The position numbers were made by a program, and so were the translations under genes. From assembly GCA_035295985.1 (NCBI GenBank), contig DATHBT010000007.1, forward strand, positions 1-23,915: a stretch of DNA of 23,915 nucleotides, written 5' to 3'. Numbering within the stretch: position 1 is the first letter of the stretch; every line of letters begins with the position of its first letter. This DNA is from JAIVGV01 sp035295985 (lineage in GTDB: Bacteria > Acidobacteriota > Blastocatellia > Pyrinomonadales > Pyrinomonadaceae). The notes under the pieces were generated by a model. That model ran no database searches and was not told the origin of the DNA. It was given only the letters and a program-made list of their open reading frames with translations. This document shows positions 1 through 6,479 of the stretch, piece by piece.

Positions 1-2
1 AA

Positions 3-524
3 GTCGAATCAACGCTCCGCGCTCTCGAAGCCGCGCGCGCGGATTTGCTGCGCCGCCTCGCGAACGCCTCGCTCCCCGCGCCCGCGCTCCCAACGGTCGA
101 AGTCTTCGCGCACGCGACGACCGGGGATTTCGTCGCCTCGACGGGCCAGCCCGCGTGGGTCGCCGCCGCCACGCGCGGCGCGCGGATCGAACTCCAGCCC
201 GTCGCCACGCTCAGCCGCCGCCGCATCCTCCCCCAAACCGTCCGACACGAGTTCGCGCACGTCGTCGTCTCCGCGCTCTCGCGCGGCCGCGCCCCGCGCT
301 GGCTCGCCGAAGGTCTCGCCGCGCACTTCGCCGGCGAGGGCCAGCGGCTCTCGCGCCACGCGCCGGAGAAAAAGCTGTCGCTCGAAGAACTCGAAGCCCG
401 GCTCGCGCGCCCCGCCTCGGCCGAGGAGACGCGCGCCCTTTACGCCGCCGCCTACCGCGAGGTCGCCGCCCTCGTCCGCGCCGAGGGCGAATCCTCCGTC
501 TGGCGTCGCGCCGCGCGAAGCTAA
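3..524 (+). CDS. Peptidase MA-like zinc metallopeptidase, C-terminal part (5' truncated by window edge)
   Basis: The reading frame is open to the left edge, so the N-terminus lies outside the window; an in-frame TTG at 45 is not convincing as the true start. The visible 173 residues carry the zinc site HEFAH (the HEFAH codons start at about position 246), followed about 17 residues later by PRWLAEGLA. Its glutamate is the usual third zinc ligand of gluzincin-type peptidases of the peptidase MA family. The C-terminus is charged (KKLSLEELEARLARP) and ends at TAA. By family, it would be a hydrolase of proteins or peptides, often exported or membrane-anchored, but the signal sequence and any extra domains (such as TPR) are not visible. 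The substrate is unknown. The next gene starts 64 bp downstream on the same strand and looks functionally unrelated. Confidence 0.72.
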   Translation, partial: VESTLRALEAARADLLRRLANASLPAPALPTVEVFAHATTGDFVASTGQPAWVAAATRGARIELQPVATLSRRRILPQTVRHEFAHVVVSALSRGRAPRWLAEGLAAHFAGEGQRLSRHAPEKKLSLEELEARLARPASAEETRALYAAAYREVAALVRAEGESSVWRRAARS

Positions 525-588
525 AAGCAGCGCGTCCCGGCCGCCGATTTGATCGCCGCGCCCGTGCGCCTGTAACATCTCACGCACT

Positions 589-1845
589 TTGAGCCAGGCA
601 GTTATCACACGAACGGGCGAGACGGACGACGACCTTCGGACTCCCGACGCGCACGTCTCCCTCCTGGCGCACGGACTCGCGCCACACTTCCCCGCCCTCG
701 CGCGCTTCGACTCGACGCGAGAGCTGCGCGCCTCCGCGCTCTACGCACGGCTGCGGCCCGAAATCGAGCGAGTTTTAAACAGCGTCGCCGCGGAGGACTT
801 CGCCGGGGACGGCGCGCGCCGCGCGCCCGCCAAAAGTCTCCCGCGCGCGATCCGCGCGACGGCCTGGAATATCGAGCGGGGCAAGCGCCTCGGCGGCATC
901 GTCGGCGCGCTCGCCACGCACCCCGACATCGGCGCGAGCGACGTGCTGCTGCTGACCGAACTCGACTACGGCATGGCGCGAACGGGCAACCGCTTCGTCG
1001 CGCGCGAGTTGGCCGAAGCGTTAAGGCTGAACTACGCCTTCGCGCCCTGCTACGTCGCCCTGAACAAGGGCAGTGGCTTCGAGGCGCGCGCCGAGGGCGA
1101 AAACACCCTGGCCCTGCACGGCAACGCGGTGCTCTCGCGCTGGCCGCTCACGAACGCCCACTCGCTCGCGCTCCCGAACGGCAAGGACAAGATGCGCGGC
1201 AAGGAGAAGCGTTTGGGGAGCCAGCGCGCCGTCGTCGCCGATGTCGAGCACCCGCTCGGCGCATTCCGCGTCGTCAGCGTCCACCTCGACGCGCACTCGT
1301 CGCAAGCGCACCGCCGCCGCCAGATGGCGATAGTTCTCGAACACCTCTCGCGGCTTCGGCCCGCGCTCCCCTCCGTCGTCGGCGGCGACTGGAACACGAC
1401 GACCTACAACGCGAGCCGCGCGGCCTACTCCATCGCAGGCTTCTTCCGCCGCGTCCTGATGGGCGTCCGCCGCGTGATGCGCGATCACTACCCGTACCCC
1501 GAACGCTGGTTCGAGCGCGGCCTCTTCCGCGAGATCGAGCGGCGGGGCTTCCGCTGGCGCGAGCTGAACGCGCCCGGCGCGGGCACGCTCCACTACCATA
1601 CCGACGACTTCGCCGCGCACGCCAACCTCGGCGAGTGGGTCCCGCAGTGGTGCTTCTGGTTCATCAACTGGGCGCTCTCCAGGAACGAAGGCCGCTGCTC
1701 CCTCAAGCTCGACTGGTTCGCCGGCCGCAACGTCGCGCCCGCGCACGACAGCCCGCCCCGCGTCGTCAACGGACTGAGAGACGACGGCGGGCCGCTCTCC
1801 GATCACGACCCCATCGTCCTCGATTTCTTCCTGACAAAAGATTGA
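589..1845 (+). CDS. Endonuclease/exonuclease/phosphatase (EEP, DNase I-fold) family protein
   Basis: The 418-residue protein has the ordered EEP motifs: TAWNIERG (91-98), LLTELDYG (121-128) with the metal-binding Glu124, GNAVLSRWPL (178-187), SVHLDAHSS (230-238), GGDWNT (265-270) and SDHDPIVLDF (404-413). These match the metal-dependent phosphodiesterase/phosphatase fold of DNase I, exonuclease III and sphingomyelinases. The first 85 residues lie before the fold and are unassigned. An insertion of about 130 residues (270-400), rich in Trp and Tyr, separates the last two motifs and may set substrate choice. No signal peptide is visible, so it is probably cytoplasmic. The start is a TTG; an AT-rich hexamer TAACAT ends 10 nt upstream and there is no Shine-Dalgarno sequence. 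The substrate cannot be named: DNA, phosphoinositide or another phosphodiester are all possible. Confidence 0.85.
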   Translation: MSQAVITRTGETDDDLRTPDAHVSLLAHGLAPHFPALARFDSTRELRASALYARLRPEIERVLNSVAAEDFAGDGARRAPAKSLPRAIRATAWNIERGKRLGGIVGALATHPDIGASDVLLLTELDYGMARTGNRFVARELAEALRLNYAFAPCYVALNKGSGFEARAEGENTLALHGNAVLSRWPLTNAHSLALPNGKDKMRGKEKRLGSQRAVVADVEHPLGAFRVVSVHLDAHSSQAHRRRQMAIVLEHLSRLRPALPSVVGGDWNTTTYNASRAAYSIAGFFRRVLMGVRRVMRDHYPYPERWFERGLFREIERRGFRWRELNAPGAGTLHYHTDDFAAHANLGEWVPQWCFWFINWALSRNEGRCSLKLDWFAGRNVAPAHDSPPRVVNGLRDDGGPLSDHDPIVLDFFLTKD

Positions 1846-1912
1846 GTCGCGTGTGAAGACGTGAAAGCTGCGCGGGCATGCAGGTGAGGAACCGCGGCGG
1901 CGTCGAACCGTC

Positions 1913-2557
1913 TCAGTCGGCCGCGACGGCGGCTCGTCGTCTCCGGCGCGCGTCACGCCTCGCGGCGAACAGGCGGTAGCCGAGCAGCGCCGCGAGCGCG
2001 GCGGCGAAGGCGAGGGGCACGCGCGTGTCGGCCTTAACCAACATCCAGTAGTGGACGACGCCGCCGACGGCCGCGACGTAGGTGAGCTTGTGCAGACGCG
2101 CCCAGCGGCGACCGCCGAGCCGGCGGATCATGCCGGCCGTCGAAGTCGCGGCGAGCGGGATCAGCAGAAGAAAACTCGCCATCCCGACCGCGATGAACGG
2201 CCGCGCCGCCACGTCGCGGAGGACTTCAGAGGCGGCGAACGCCTTGTCGAACAGCGAGTAGGCGAGCAGGTGCAGGCAGGCGTAGAAGAAGGCGTAGAGG
2301 CCGAGCATCCGCCGGAACTTCGCGAGCCAACTCGCGCCGGTCAGCTTCCTCAAGGGCGTGACGGCGAGCGTGATGAGGATGAAGACAAGCGCGAGCACGC
2401 CCGTGGCGCGCGTGGCGAACTCCGGCGGGTTCGCGCCGAGCCGGTGGTGGTAGCCGTCCCACAGGAGCAGCGCGAGCGGGACGAGGGCGTTGACGAAGAC
2501 GAGGAACCTCGCGAACTTAACGTCAACCGTCAGACCTTTGATAGTCTCCGTCGCCAC
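1913..2557 (-). CDS. msrQ: MsrQ, heme-binding membrane electron donor to MsrP
   Basis: A ferric-reductase-like integral membrane protein of 214 residues, close to the usual MsrQ size (E. coli about 211). Six hydrophobic segments are visible at roughly 15-33, 51-67, 83-103, 118-137, 159-175 and 180-198. Histidines at 96 (ACLHLLAY), 156 (RLHKLTY) and 169 (VVHYWM) are at positions expected for heme b ligands. In the known system MsrQ takes electrons from the quinone pool or a flavin reductase and passes them to the molybdoenzyme MsrP. The GTG start at 2557 was chosen because GGAGG lies 11 nt upstream, just after the msrP stop at 2577; the frame stays open further upstream but only antisense to MsrP-coding codons. 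The C-terminus is a short Arg-rich cytoplasmic tail. It is translated in an operon with msrP. Confidence 0.93.
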   Translation of the reverse strand: MATETIKGLTVDVKFARFLVFVNALVPLALLLWDGYHHRLGANPPEFATRATGVLALVFILITLAVTPLRKLTGASWLAKFRRMLGLYAFFYACLHLLAYSLFDKAFAASEVLRDVAARPFIAVGMASFLLLIPLAATSTAGMIRRLGGRRWARLHKLTYVAAVGGVVHYWMLVKADTRVPLAFAAALAALLGYRLFAARRDARRRRRAAVAAD

Positions 2558-2576
2558 GAACTCGGGAACCTCCGAA

Positions 2577-3554
2577 CTAAAAATTCTTCCGCAAGTCCAT
2601 GCCGGCGTAGAGGTGGCCGACCTGCTCCGCGTAGCCGTTGAACAGCACGGTGTCGCGCCGCCCCCACTCGCCGATGCGCCGCTCGGTCGCCTGACTCCAG
2701 CGCGGGTGCGAAACATTGGGGTTCACGTTCGAGTAGAAGCCGTACTCGTGCGGCGCGTAGGCGTTCCACGTCGAGGGCGGCTGCTTGTCCGTCAGCCTGA
2801 TCTTCACGATTGACTTGATGCCCTTGAAGCCGTACTTCCACGGCACGACCAGCCGCACGGGCGCGCCGTTCTGCGGAAGTAAGGGCTTCCCGTAAATCCC
2901 GGTCGCGAGGATCGTCAGCGGGTGCAGCGCCTCGTCCAGACGCAGACCCTCGACGTAGGGCCACTCCAACACGGACGTACGCTGGCCCGGCATCCGCGAC
3001 GGCGCGTACAGCGTCTCGAATGCGACGTACTTCGCCGCGGCCAAAGGCTCGACCTCGGACAACAGCCTCGCCAGCGGGAAGCCGACCCACGGGATCACCA
3101 TCGACCAGCCCTCGACGCAGCGCATCCGATAGACGCGCTCCTCCTGCGGCGCGAGGCGGAGCAGGTCGTCGATGTCGAACGTGCGCGGTTTTTGGACGAG
3201 TCCCGTGACCTCGACCGCCCACGGCCTCGCCTGGAAGTTACGGGAAACGCGAGCGACGCCCGCCTTGTCGGTCGTGAACTCGAAGAAGTTGTTGTAGTTC
3301 GTGATGTCTTGGAAAGAGGTCACGCCCTCGCCGGGCAGGAACGCGGTCGGCCCGCCGTCGGGGAGGGCGGAGAACTCCGCTGACTGCTGCGGGGTGAAGG
3401 GAGCGGGCACGGCGAAGCGGCGGTAAAGGAGGCCCGTGGCGGTCGTGGTGGCGGCGACGGCAGCCGCGCGGATGAAGTTGCGCCGGTTGAGGAACAGGCG
3501 CTCGTCCGTGATCTCGCTCGACAGCACGTCGTCCGGGTTCTTCTTGATCAGCAC
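2577..3554 (-). CDS. msrP: MsrP, periplasmic methionine sulfoxide reductase, molybdopterin subunit
   Basis: The 325-residue protein strongly resembles E. coli MsrP (YedY): YNNFFEF (87-93), RMRCVEGWSM (143-152) with Cys146 as the molybdenum ligand, MPGQ, PYVEGLRLDEA, PQNGAPVRL, KYGFKGIKSIV and a C-terminal motif close to LRENF (LRKNF). It reduces methionine sulfoxide residues in envelope proteins. The N-terminus has a twin-arginine signal, NRRNFIRA at 23-30, then a hydrophobic Ala/Thr-rich stretch, so it is exported folded by the Tat pathway. The GTG start is supported by GAGGT 8 nt upstream and a TAGAAT -10-like hexamer at 3579-3584. Its partner msrQ starts 19 nt after the stop. No nearby regulator resembling the YedVW/MsrRS two-component system is seen, so control by hypochlorite or another oxidant cannot be read from the sequence. 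Confidence 0.97.
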   Translation of the reverse strand: MLIKKNPDDVLSSEITDERLFLNRRNFIRAAAVAATTTATGLLYRRFAVPAPFTPQQSAEFSALPDGGPTAFLPGEGVTSFQDITNYNNFFEFTTDKAGVARVSRNFQARPWAVEVTGLVQKPRTFDIDDLLRLAPQEERVYRMRCVEGWSMVIPWVGFPLARLLSEVEPLAAAKYVAFETLYAPSRMPGQRTSVLEWPYVEGLRLDEALHPLTILATGIYGKPLLPQNGAPVRLVVPWKYGFKGIKSIVKIRLTDKQPPSTWNAYAPHEYGFYSNVNPNVSHPRWSQATERRIGEWGRRDTVLFNGYAEQVGHLYAGMDLRKNF

Positions 3555-3562
3555 AACATCAG

Positions 3563-3584
3563 ACCTCGGCCGCCGTTGATTCTA
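3563..3584 (-). promoter_or_regulatory. Candidate msrPQ promoter -10 and ribosome binding site
   Basis: Read on the minus strand, TAGAAT (3584-3579) matches five of six bases of the sigma-70 -10 consensus. It is followed 11 nt later by GAGGT (3567-3563), which sits 8 nt before the GTG of msrP. No good -35 box is visible at 16-18 nt spacing, so a weak or alternative-sigma promoter is equally possible. The ribosome binding site decides the GTG start. Confidence 0.42.
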
Positions 3585-3751
3585 ACCCCGGCCGTCGAAA
3601 TACGCGCACGCGCGCTGCGACGGTTTCGGGCCGCGCGGGGCGAAAAATGCCGGCTCAGTTTTCAGAGTCGGCGTCGAGCCTTCCGGTTGCTCAGTCTCCG
3701 TGGGCTGCGGGTCACGACAAAGTCACTTTCATGTCGCGGCTTAAAAACTAC

Positions 3752-3809
3752 AAGGGCGGAGGCGGCCGCCGCGACTCTTAAGTTAGTCGCGGCGGCCGCC
3801 TCCGCCCTT
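3752..3809. repeat. Perfect 25-bp inverted repeat with 8-nt loop, possible terminator
   Basis: The arms are 3752-3776 and 3785-3809, exact reverse complements, with loop CTTAAGTT. The stem is very G+C-rich and contains GGCGGCCGCC, which is itself palindromic. It lies 46 bp beyond the stop of the LEA2-like gene (minus strand). Read in that direction the stem is followed within 4 nt by TTTTT (sequence GTAGTTTTTAA), so it could act as an intrinsic terminator insulating msrP. The arm length is more than a terminator needs, so it may instead be, or derive from, a dispersed palindromic repeat. Confidence 0.8.
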
Positions 3810-3855
3810 ACAGAATTATTTAAACGGTCCGGCCTTTTCCGCCGGCCCTCGCGTC

Positions 3856-4449
3856 TCACCAGATGCGCGGCAGCACGTCGCCCCAGTTCGTGCCCGAACC
3901 ACCGCCGCGGCTCGCCCGAAGAATCGTCGCGGCGTCAACGAGCGAGCGCAGGGGCACTTCGCCGTCGAAGCTCTTGTCGAAGCGGCGCTCGAAGACGAAG
4001 AGCGGGAGCGTGAAGGCCGTGTCCAACTGGTAGCGCACCTGCCCGCGGTTGCTGAAGGCGTTCCAGACGACCGAAGGGATCGAGCGCAGGTTGACCCTGA
4101 CGGGCAGGTTCACGCGCGAGCCACGACGCCCGCCGATCTTGAACGACCCGTCGTGCCGGCCCTGGATGATCTCGCTGTTGAAGAGCGAGAGCCGGTAGTC
4201 GAAGTCTTTCAGGCTCACCGGCAGCGGCGTCGAGGTGTCGATCCCGACGCTGAGGTTGGCCGTCTGGTCGCGGAAGTCGATTGATTCGAGCGTGATCTCG
4301 CTGACTTGCAGGTTGACGAGATCGCCGCCCATCCGCTCCATCGCCCCGCGGCTCTGCGCCGCAGCGCCCGAAGCGAACGCCGCGAGCAGCAGCGCGGAGA
4401 GCGCGAGCAACCTGGGGGTCAGGCCGGAAACTTTAAAAACTCTCTGCAT
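3856..4449 (-). CDS. Secreted LEA type 2 / WHy-domain-like protein
   Basis: The 197-residue protein starts with a clear signal peptide: a basic N-terminus, a Leu/Ala-rich core (about 13-29) and a likely cleavage after GAAA near residue 31. The mature part has the pattern of the LEA14-like beta-sandwich: VNLQVSEITLESIDF, then LSVGIDTSTPLPVSLKDFD (alternating hydrophobic strand with N/P-type turn), YRLSLFNSEIIQG and SRVNLPVRVNL. LEA2/WHy proteins are linked to desiccation and stress tolerance in plants and are found in many bacteria, where they protect proteins in vitro. The cellular role here is inferred only. AGAGG lies 12 nt upstream of ATG. It is probably monocistronic: the 25-bp inverted repeat follows it and a 414-bp gap precedes it. 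The family call rests on pattern, not alignment. Confidence 0.72.
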   Translation of the reverse strand: MQRVFKVSGLTPRLLALSALLLAAFASGAAAQSRGAMERMGGDLVNLQVSEITLESIDFRDQTANLSVGIDTSTPLPVSLKDFDYRLSLFNSEIIQGRHDGSFKIGGRRGSRVNLPVRVNLRSIPSVVWNAFSNRGQVRYQLDTAFTLPLFVFERRFDKSFDGEVPLRSLVDAATILRASRGGGSGTNWGDVLPRIW

Positions 4450-4863
4450 CTTCGTCCGTACCTCTTATCACTCCGAAAACTTTTTCACTACGGCCGCCGC
4501 CATCACTTCCCAACGAGTCGCAGCCTGCCGCACGCAGGTTTACTTAACAACCTCCGTGCCGCGTGGGCGGCGGGCTTAACTGTTGAAATATGGGAGTTTT
4601 TCGGCCGTCACCGGGGTCGGGAGTGCACGAAAAGGTGGTACGGCTCACCCTCTTCGTATGCCCCTTGAGTGTCGGGTCGGGAGGCGGCTAATTTCGCGCG
4701 GCGACCGTGTTCCGCGGCGCGGGCGAAGCGGAGGCCCGCGGCGTCGCAGGCGGGACGAGGGGCAACGCGGGCGGGAGCGACGGAAGAAGATTTAGAAGTC
4801 GTGCGGCGGGAAAGTCGTGAAGTCGCGCGGCGCGAGACTTTTGAAGGCGGGCGTGTCCGTTTG
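4450..4863. other. 414-bp non-coding gap upstream of the LEA2-like gene
   Basis: Both flanking genes run on the minus strand, so this is the promoter region of the LEA2-like gene plus the 3' side of the aminotransferase gene. Base composition drops in 4460-4640 (runs such as AAACTTTTTC and GAAATATGGGAG), as expected for regulatory DNA. Near 4797-4848 the words AAGTCGTG and AAGTCGCG recur, and an imperfect AAGTC...GACTT stem could end aminotransferase transcription. I see no credible gene, no strong -35/-10 pair and no known riboswitch. Confidence 0.5.
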
Positions 4864-6045
4864 TCACGCCGCGCCGCCCCCGCCGAGCGCGCGCCGGAGT
4901 TTGCCGAGCGCGCTGTCCAAGATGTCGTCCTCGCGCGCGATGCAGACGCGCATGAAGTCGTCCCAGCGGTCTGTGTCGGCGAAGGCGCTGCCGGGGACGG
5001 CCGCCACTCCGGCGGTGCTGATCAGCGTCTCGTTCAGCCGCATCGCGTCGTTGAATTTTTCCGGGACGCGCGCCCAGACGTAGAAGGACGAGCCGGAGTC
5101 GTAAATCTTAAAGCCGAGGGTTTCGAGGGCGGAGACGGCGCGCTCGCGCTTGGCCGCGAATTTCTCGCGCAGCCGCCCGTAGTAACCGGCGTCGGCCATG
5201 AGCACCTGCGCGAGCGCCTTTTGCAGTGGCGTCGGCGAGCAGACGTAGAAGACGTTGAGCGCGTTGAAGAGCGGCGCGACGAGTGAGCCGTGGCCGAAGG
5301 CGTAGCCGAGCCGCCAGCCCGAAATGTTCCACGACTTCGAGAAGGAGTTGACCGTGACGGTGCGCTCCCACATGCCCGGCAGGGAGGCGATTGAGGTGTG
5401 CGGGTGCGCGCCCGCGACGTAGTGCTCGTAAACCTCGTCGGCGACGCAGAGCAGGTCGAACTCGTGGCACACGTCGGCGATTGCCTGCAGCTCGTCGCGC
5501 GTGAAGACCTTGCCCGTCGGGTTGACGGGCGTGCAGCAGATGATCGCGCGCAGGGGGAACTCGCGTCGGCTTTTCAGCTCGCGGCAGCGGGCGCGAAGCT
5601 CTTCCCTGTCGAACGTGAGCGAGTCGCGTTCGAGCGCGAGCGTTTCGGTGCGCCCGCCGAGTTCCTCGACGATGCGGCGGTGGTACGGGTAGTAAGGCTC
5701 GAAGACGAGCGCGGACGCGCCGGCCAGATATGTGCGCGCGACGGCGACGAGGCCGCCCGTCCCGCCGGGCGTGACGAGGAGTTCGAGCGGCTTCGCGTCA
5801 GCATCAACGGTCACGCCGTTAAAGGCGTTGACCTTCTCGGCGAGTGCGCGGCGAAGCTCGGCCGCGCCCTCGGCCGGGCTATAGTGGTTCCGGCTCGCGG
5901 CAATAACTTCGGCCGCCGCGCGCGCGAGTCGCGGGTCGATTGCCAGCTCCGACTGCCCCTGCACCAAATTGCCGTCGGGCGGAACCAGCCGCGTGATGGC
6001 GCGTATGTCGGGCTTCGTCCTCACTTTTGTCTCGGCCGTGGTCAT
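4864..6045 (-). CDS. Class I/II PLP-dependent aminotransferase (aspartate aminotransferase-like)
   Basis: The 393-residue protein is normal length for fold-type I aminotransferases. Visible landmarks are TPGGTGG (92-98, cofactor phosphate loop), NPTGK (175-179), ADEVYEHY (202-209), the PLP-lysine motif NSFSKSWNISGWRLGY with Lys237, and the substrate-carboxylate Arg366 in FMRVCIA. The layout matches the aspartate/kynurenine/methionine aminotransferase group, which moves an amino group between an amino acid and a 2-oxoacid in the cytoplasm. The exact substrate cannot be told from sequence alone. GGAG lies 8 nt before the ATG. A 50-residue membrane-protein gene lies 74 bp upstream on the same strand and probably shares its promoter. 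It is not obviously part of the ergothioneine pathway, although the final step of that pathway also uses a PLP enzyme. Confidence 0.93.
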   Translation of the reverse strand: MTTAETKVRTKPDIRAITRLVPPDGNLVQGQSELAIDPRLARAAAEVIAASRNHYSPAEGAAELRRALAEKVNAFNGVTVDADAKPLELLVTPGGTGGLVAVARTYLAGASALVFEPYYPYHRRIVEELGGRTETLALERDSLTFDREELRARCRELKSRREFPLRAIICCTPVNPTGKVFTRDELQAIADVCHEFDLLCVADEVYEHYVAGAHPHTSIASLPGMWERTVTVNSFSKSWNISGWRLGYAFGHGSLVAPLFNALNVFYVCSPTPLQKALAQVLMADAGYYGRLREKFAAKRERAVSALETLGFKIYDSGSSFYVWARVPEKFNDAMRLNETLISTAGVAAVPGSAFADTDRWDDFMRVCIAREDDILDSALGKLRRALGGGGAA

Positions 6046-6119
6046 GTCTGCCGCTCCGTCCTTCTAAAAAACTTCTCTTCTAAACGGTCTCGAACTGTTA
6101 AGGGCGCGCGCGGCCGGCG

Positions 6120-6272
6120 TCAGCCGCGGCTCCGCTTGCCCACGACGGCGATGCCGAGCGCGAGGAAGACGAGGCCGACGTAGAGGAAGACGCGCCGGCC
6201 CGCCGCCCCGATGCCGATGAAGGCCGTGCCGAGTGCGATGAAAGGGATCGCGCTCCTTGAGAGTCGGGCCAT
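6120..6272 (-). CDS. Small two-helix membrane protein, 50 residues, unknown function
   Basis: A short gene read from ATG at 6272 to TGA at 6120. The protein starts MARLSRSAIPFIALGTAFI and ends VVGKRSRG. It has two hydrophobic segments (about 8-24 and 28-44) joined by a tight basic turn (GAAGRR), and basic residues at both ends, consistent with a helical hairpin whose two ends face the cytoplasm. The start is strongly supported: GGAGG sits 7 nt before the ATG, the best ribosome binding site in the window, and a TTGACG-N18-TACTTT promoter candidate lies upstream. It precedes the aminotransferase gene by 74 bp on the same strand. I do not recognise a named family; the sequence resembles small Ala/Gly/Ile-rich membrane proteins that are often left unannotated. 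Confidence 0.72.
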   Translation of the reverse strand: MARLSRSAIPFIALGTAFIGIGAAGRRVFLYVGLVFLALGIAVVGKRSRG

Positions 6273-6342
6273 TGTCTATCCTCCGCCTGGGTTGGTTTGA
6301 CGAGGTTCGTGAACTGCGCTTGCGGGCCGGAACGAGAGTGAC

Positions 6343-6372
6343 AAAGTAGAAGATTTCTCGCCCGCCCGTCAA
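6343..6372 (-). promoter_or_regulatory. Candidate sigma-70 promoter for the small membrane protein/aminotransferase unit
   Basis: On the minus strand TTGACG (6372-6367, five of six to consensus) is followed after 18 nt by TACTTT (6348-6343, three of six). Transcription would begin about 65 nt before the small-protein ATG. The -35 box touches the inverted repeat that starts near 6390. Support is moderate only, because the -10 box is poor. Confidence 0.35.
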
Positions 6373-6389
6373 ATGAGGAATTGTGGAAT

Positions 6390-6454
6390 GCGTATTTCGG
6401 ATTGCGGATTGGAAGACAGTCTCTTCATTCCGCATTCCGCATTCCGAAATACGC
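6390..6454. repeat. Imperfect 22-bp inverted repeat abutting aguB
   Basis: The arms 6390-6411 and 6433-6454 match as reverse complements at 20 of 22 positions, with a perfect 12-nt core (GCGTATTTCGGA / TCCGAAATACGC). The tip of the loop adds a second short stem, GAAGA / TCTTC. The right arm also contains tandem ATTCCGC units (6427-6446). Composition is lower in G+C than the flanking genes. The element fills the intergenic gap and ends 25 bp before the aguB start, so it may influence both divergent transcription units. Confidence 0.72.
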
Positions 6455-6466
6455 AATCGAATTTGT

Positions 6467-6472
6467 TATACT
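6467..6472 (+). promoter_or_regulatory. -10-like box placed for a leaderless aguB mRNA
   Basis: TATACT (five of six to TATAAT) ends 7 nt before the aguB ATG. A sigma-70 start site 7-8 nt after this box would fall at or next to the A of the start codon. No Shine-Dalgarno sequence is present in the short CGCGCGC spacer. There is no good -35 box; the upstream inverted repeat occupies that position. Confidence 0.4.
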
Positions 6473-6479
6473 CGCGCGC

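Larger units (their letters stand above)
3555..3855. other. Non-coding gap between msrP and the LEA2-like gene
   Basis: About 300 bp lie between the msrP start and the stop of the upstream gene. The msrP-proximal end holds the candidate -10 and ribosome binding site. The middle holds a perfect 25-bp inverted repeat (3752-3809). Between these, 3600-3750 is of mixed composition and I see no gene or clear motif in it. Short open frames here run through the repeat and have no family features. Confidence 0.6.

Noticed and set aside
9..608. 199-residue minus-strand frame at the left edge
   Set aside because: It is Gly/Arg-rich, antisense to a zinc-peptidase frame with HEFAH, and shows no family features.
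6427..6446. Tandem ATTCCGC units as a possible CRISPR or microsatellite
   Set aside because: Only about three 7-nt units with no spacers; better explained as part of the inverted repeat.
6381..6479. Earlier start for AguB
   Set aside because: The 33 extra residues translate the inverted repeat and precede the first strand of the nitrilase fold.
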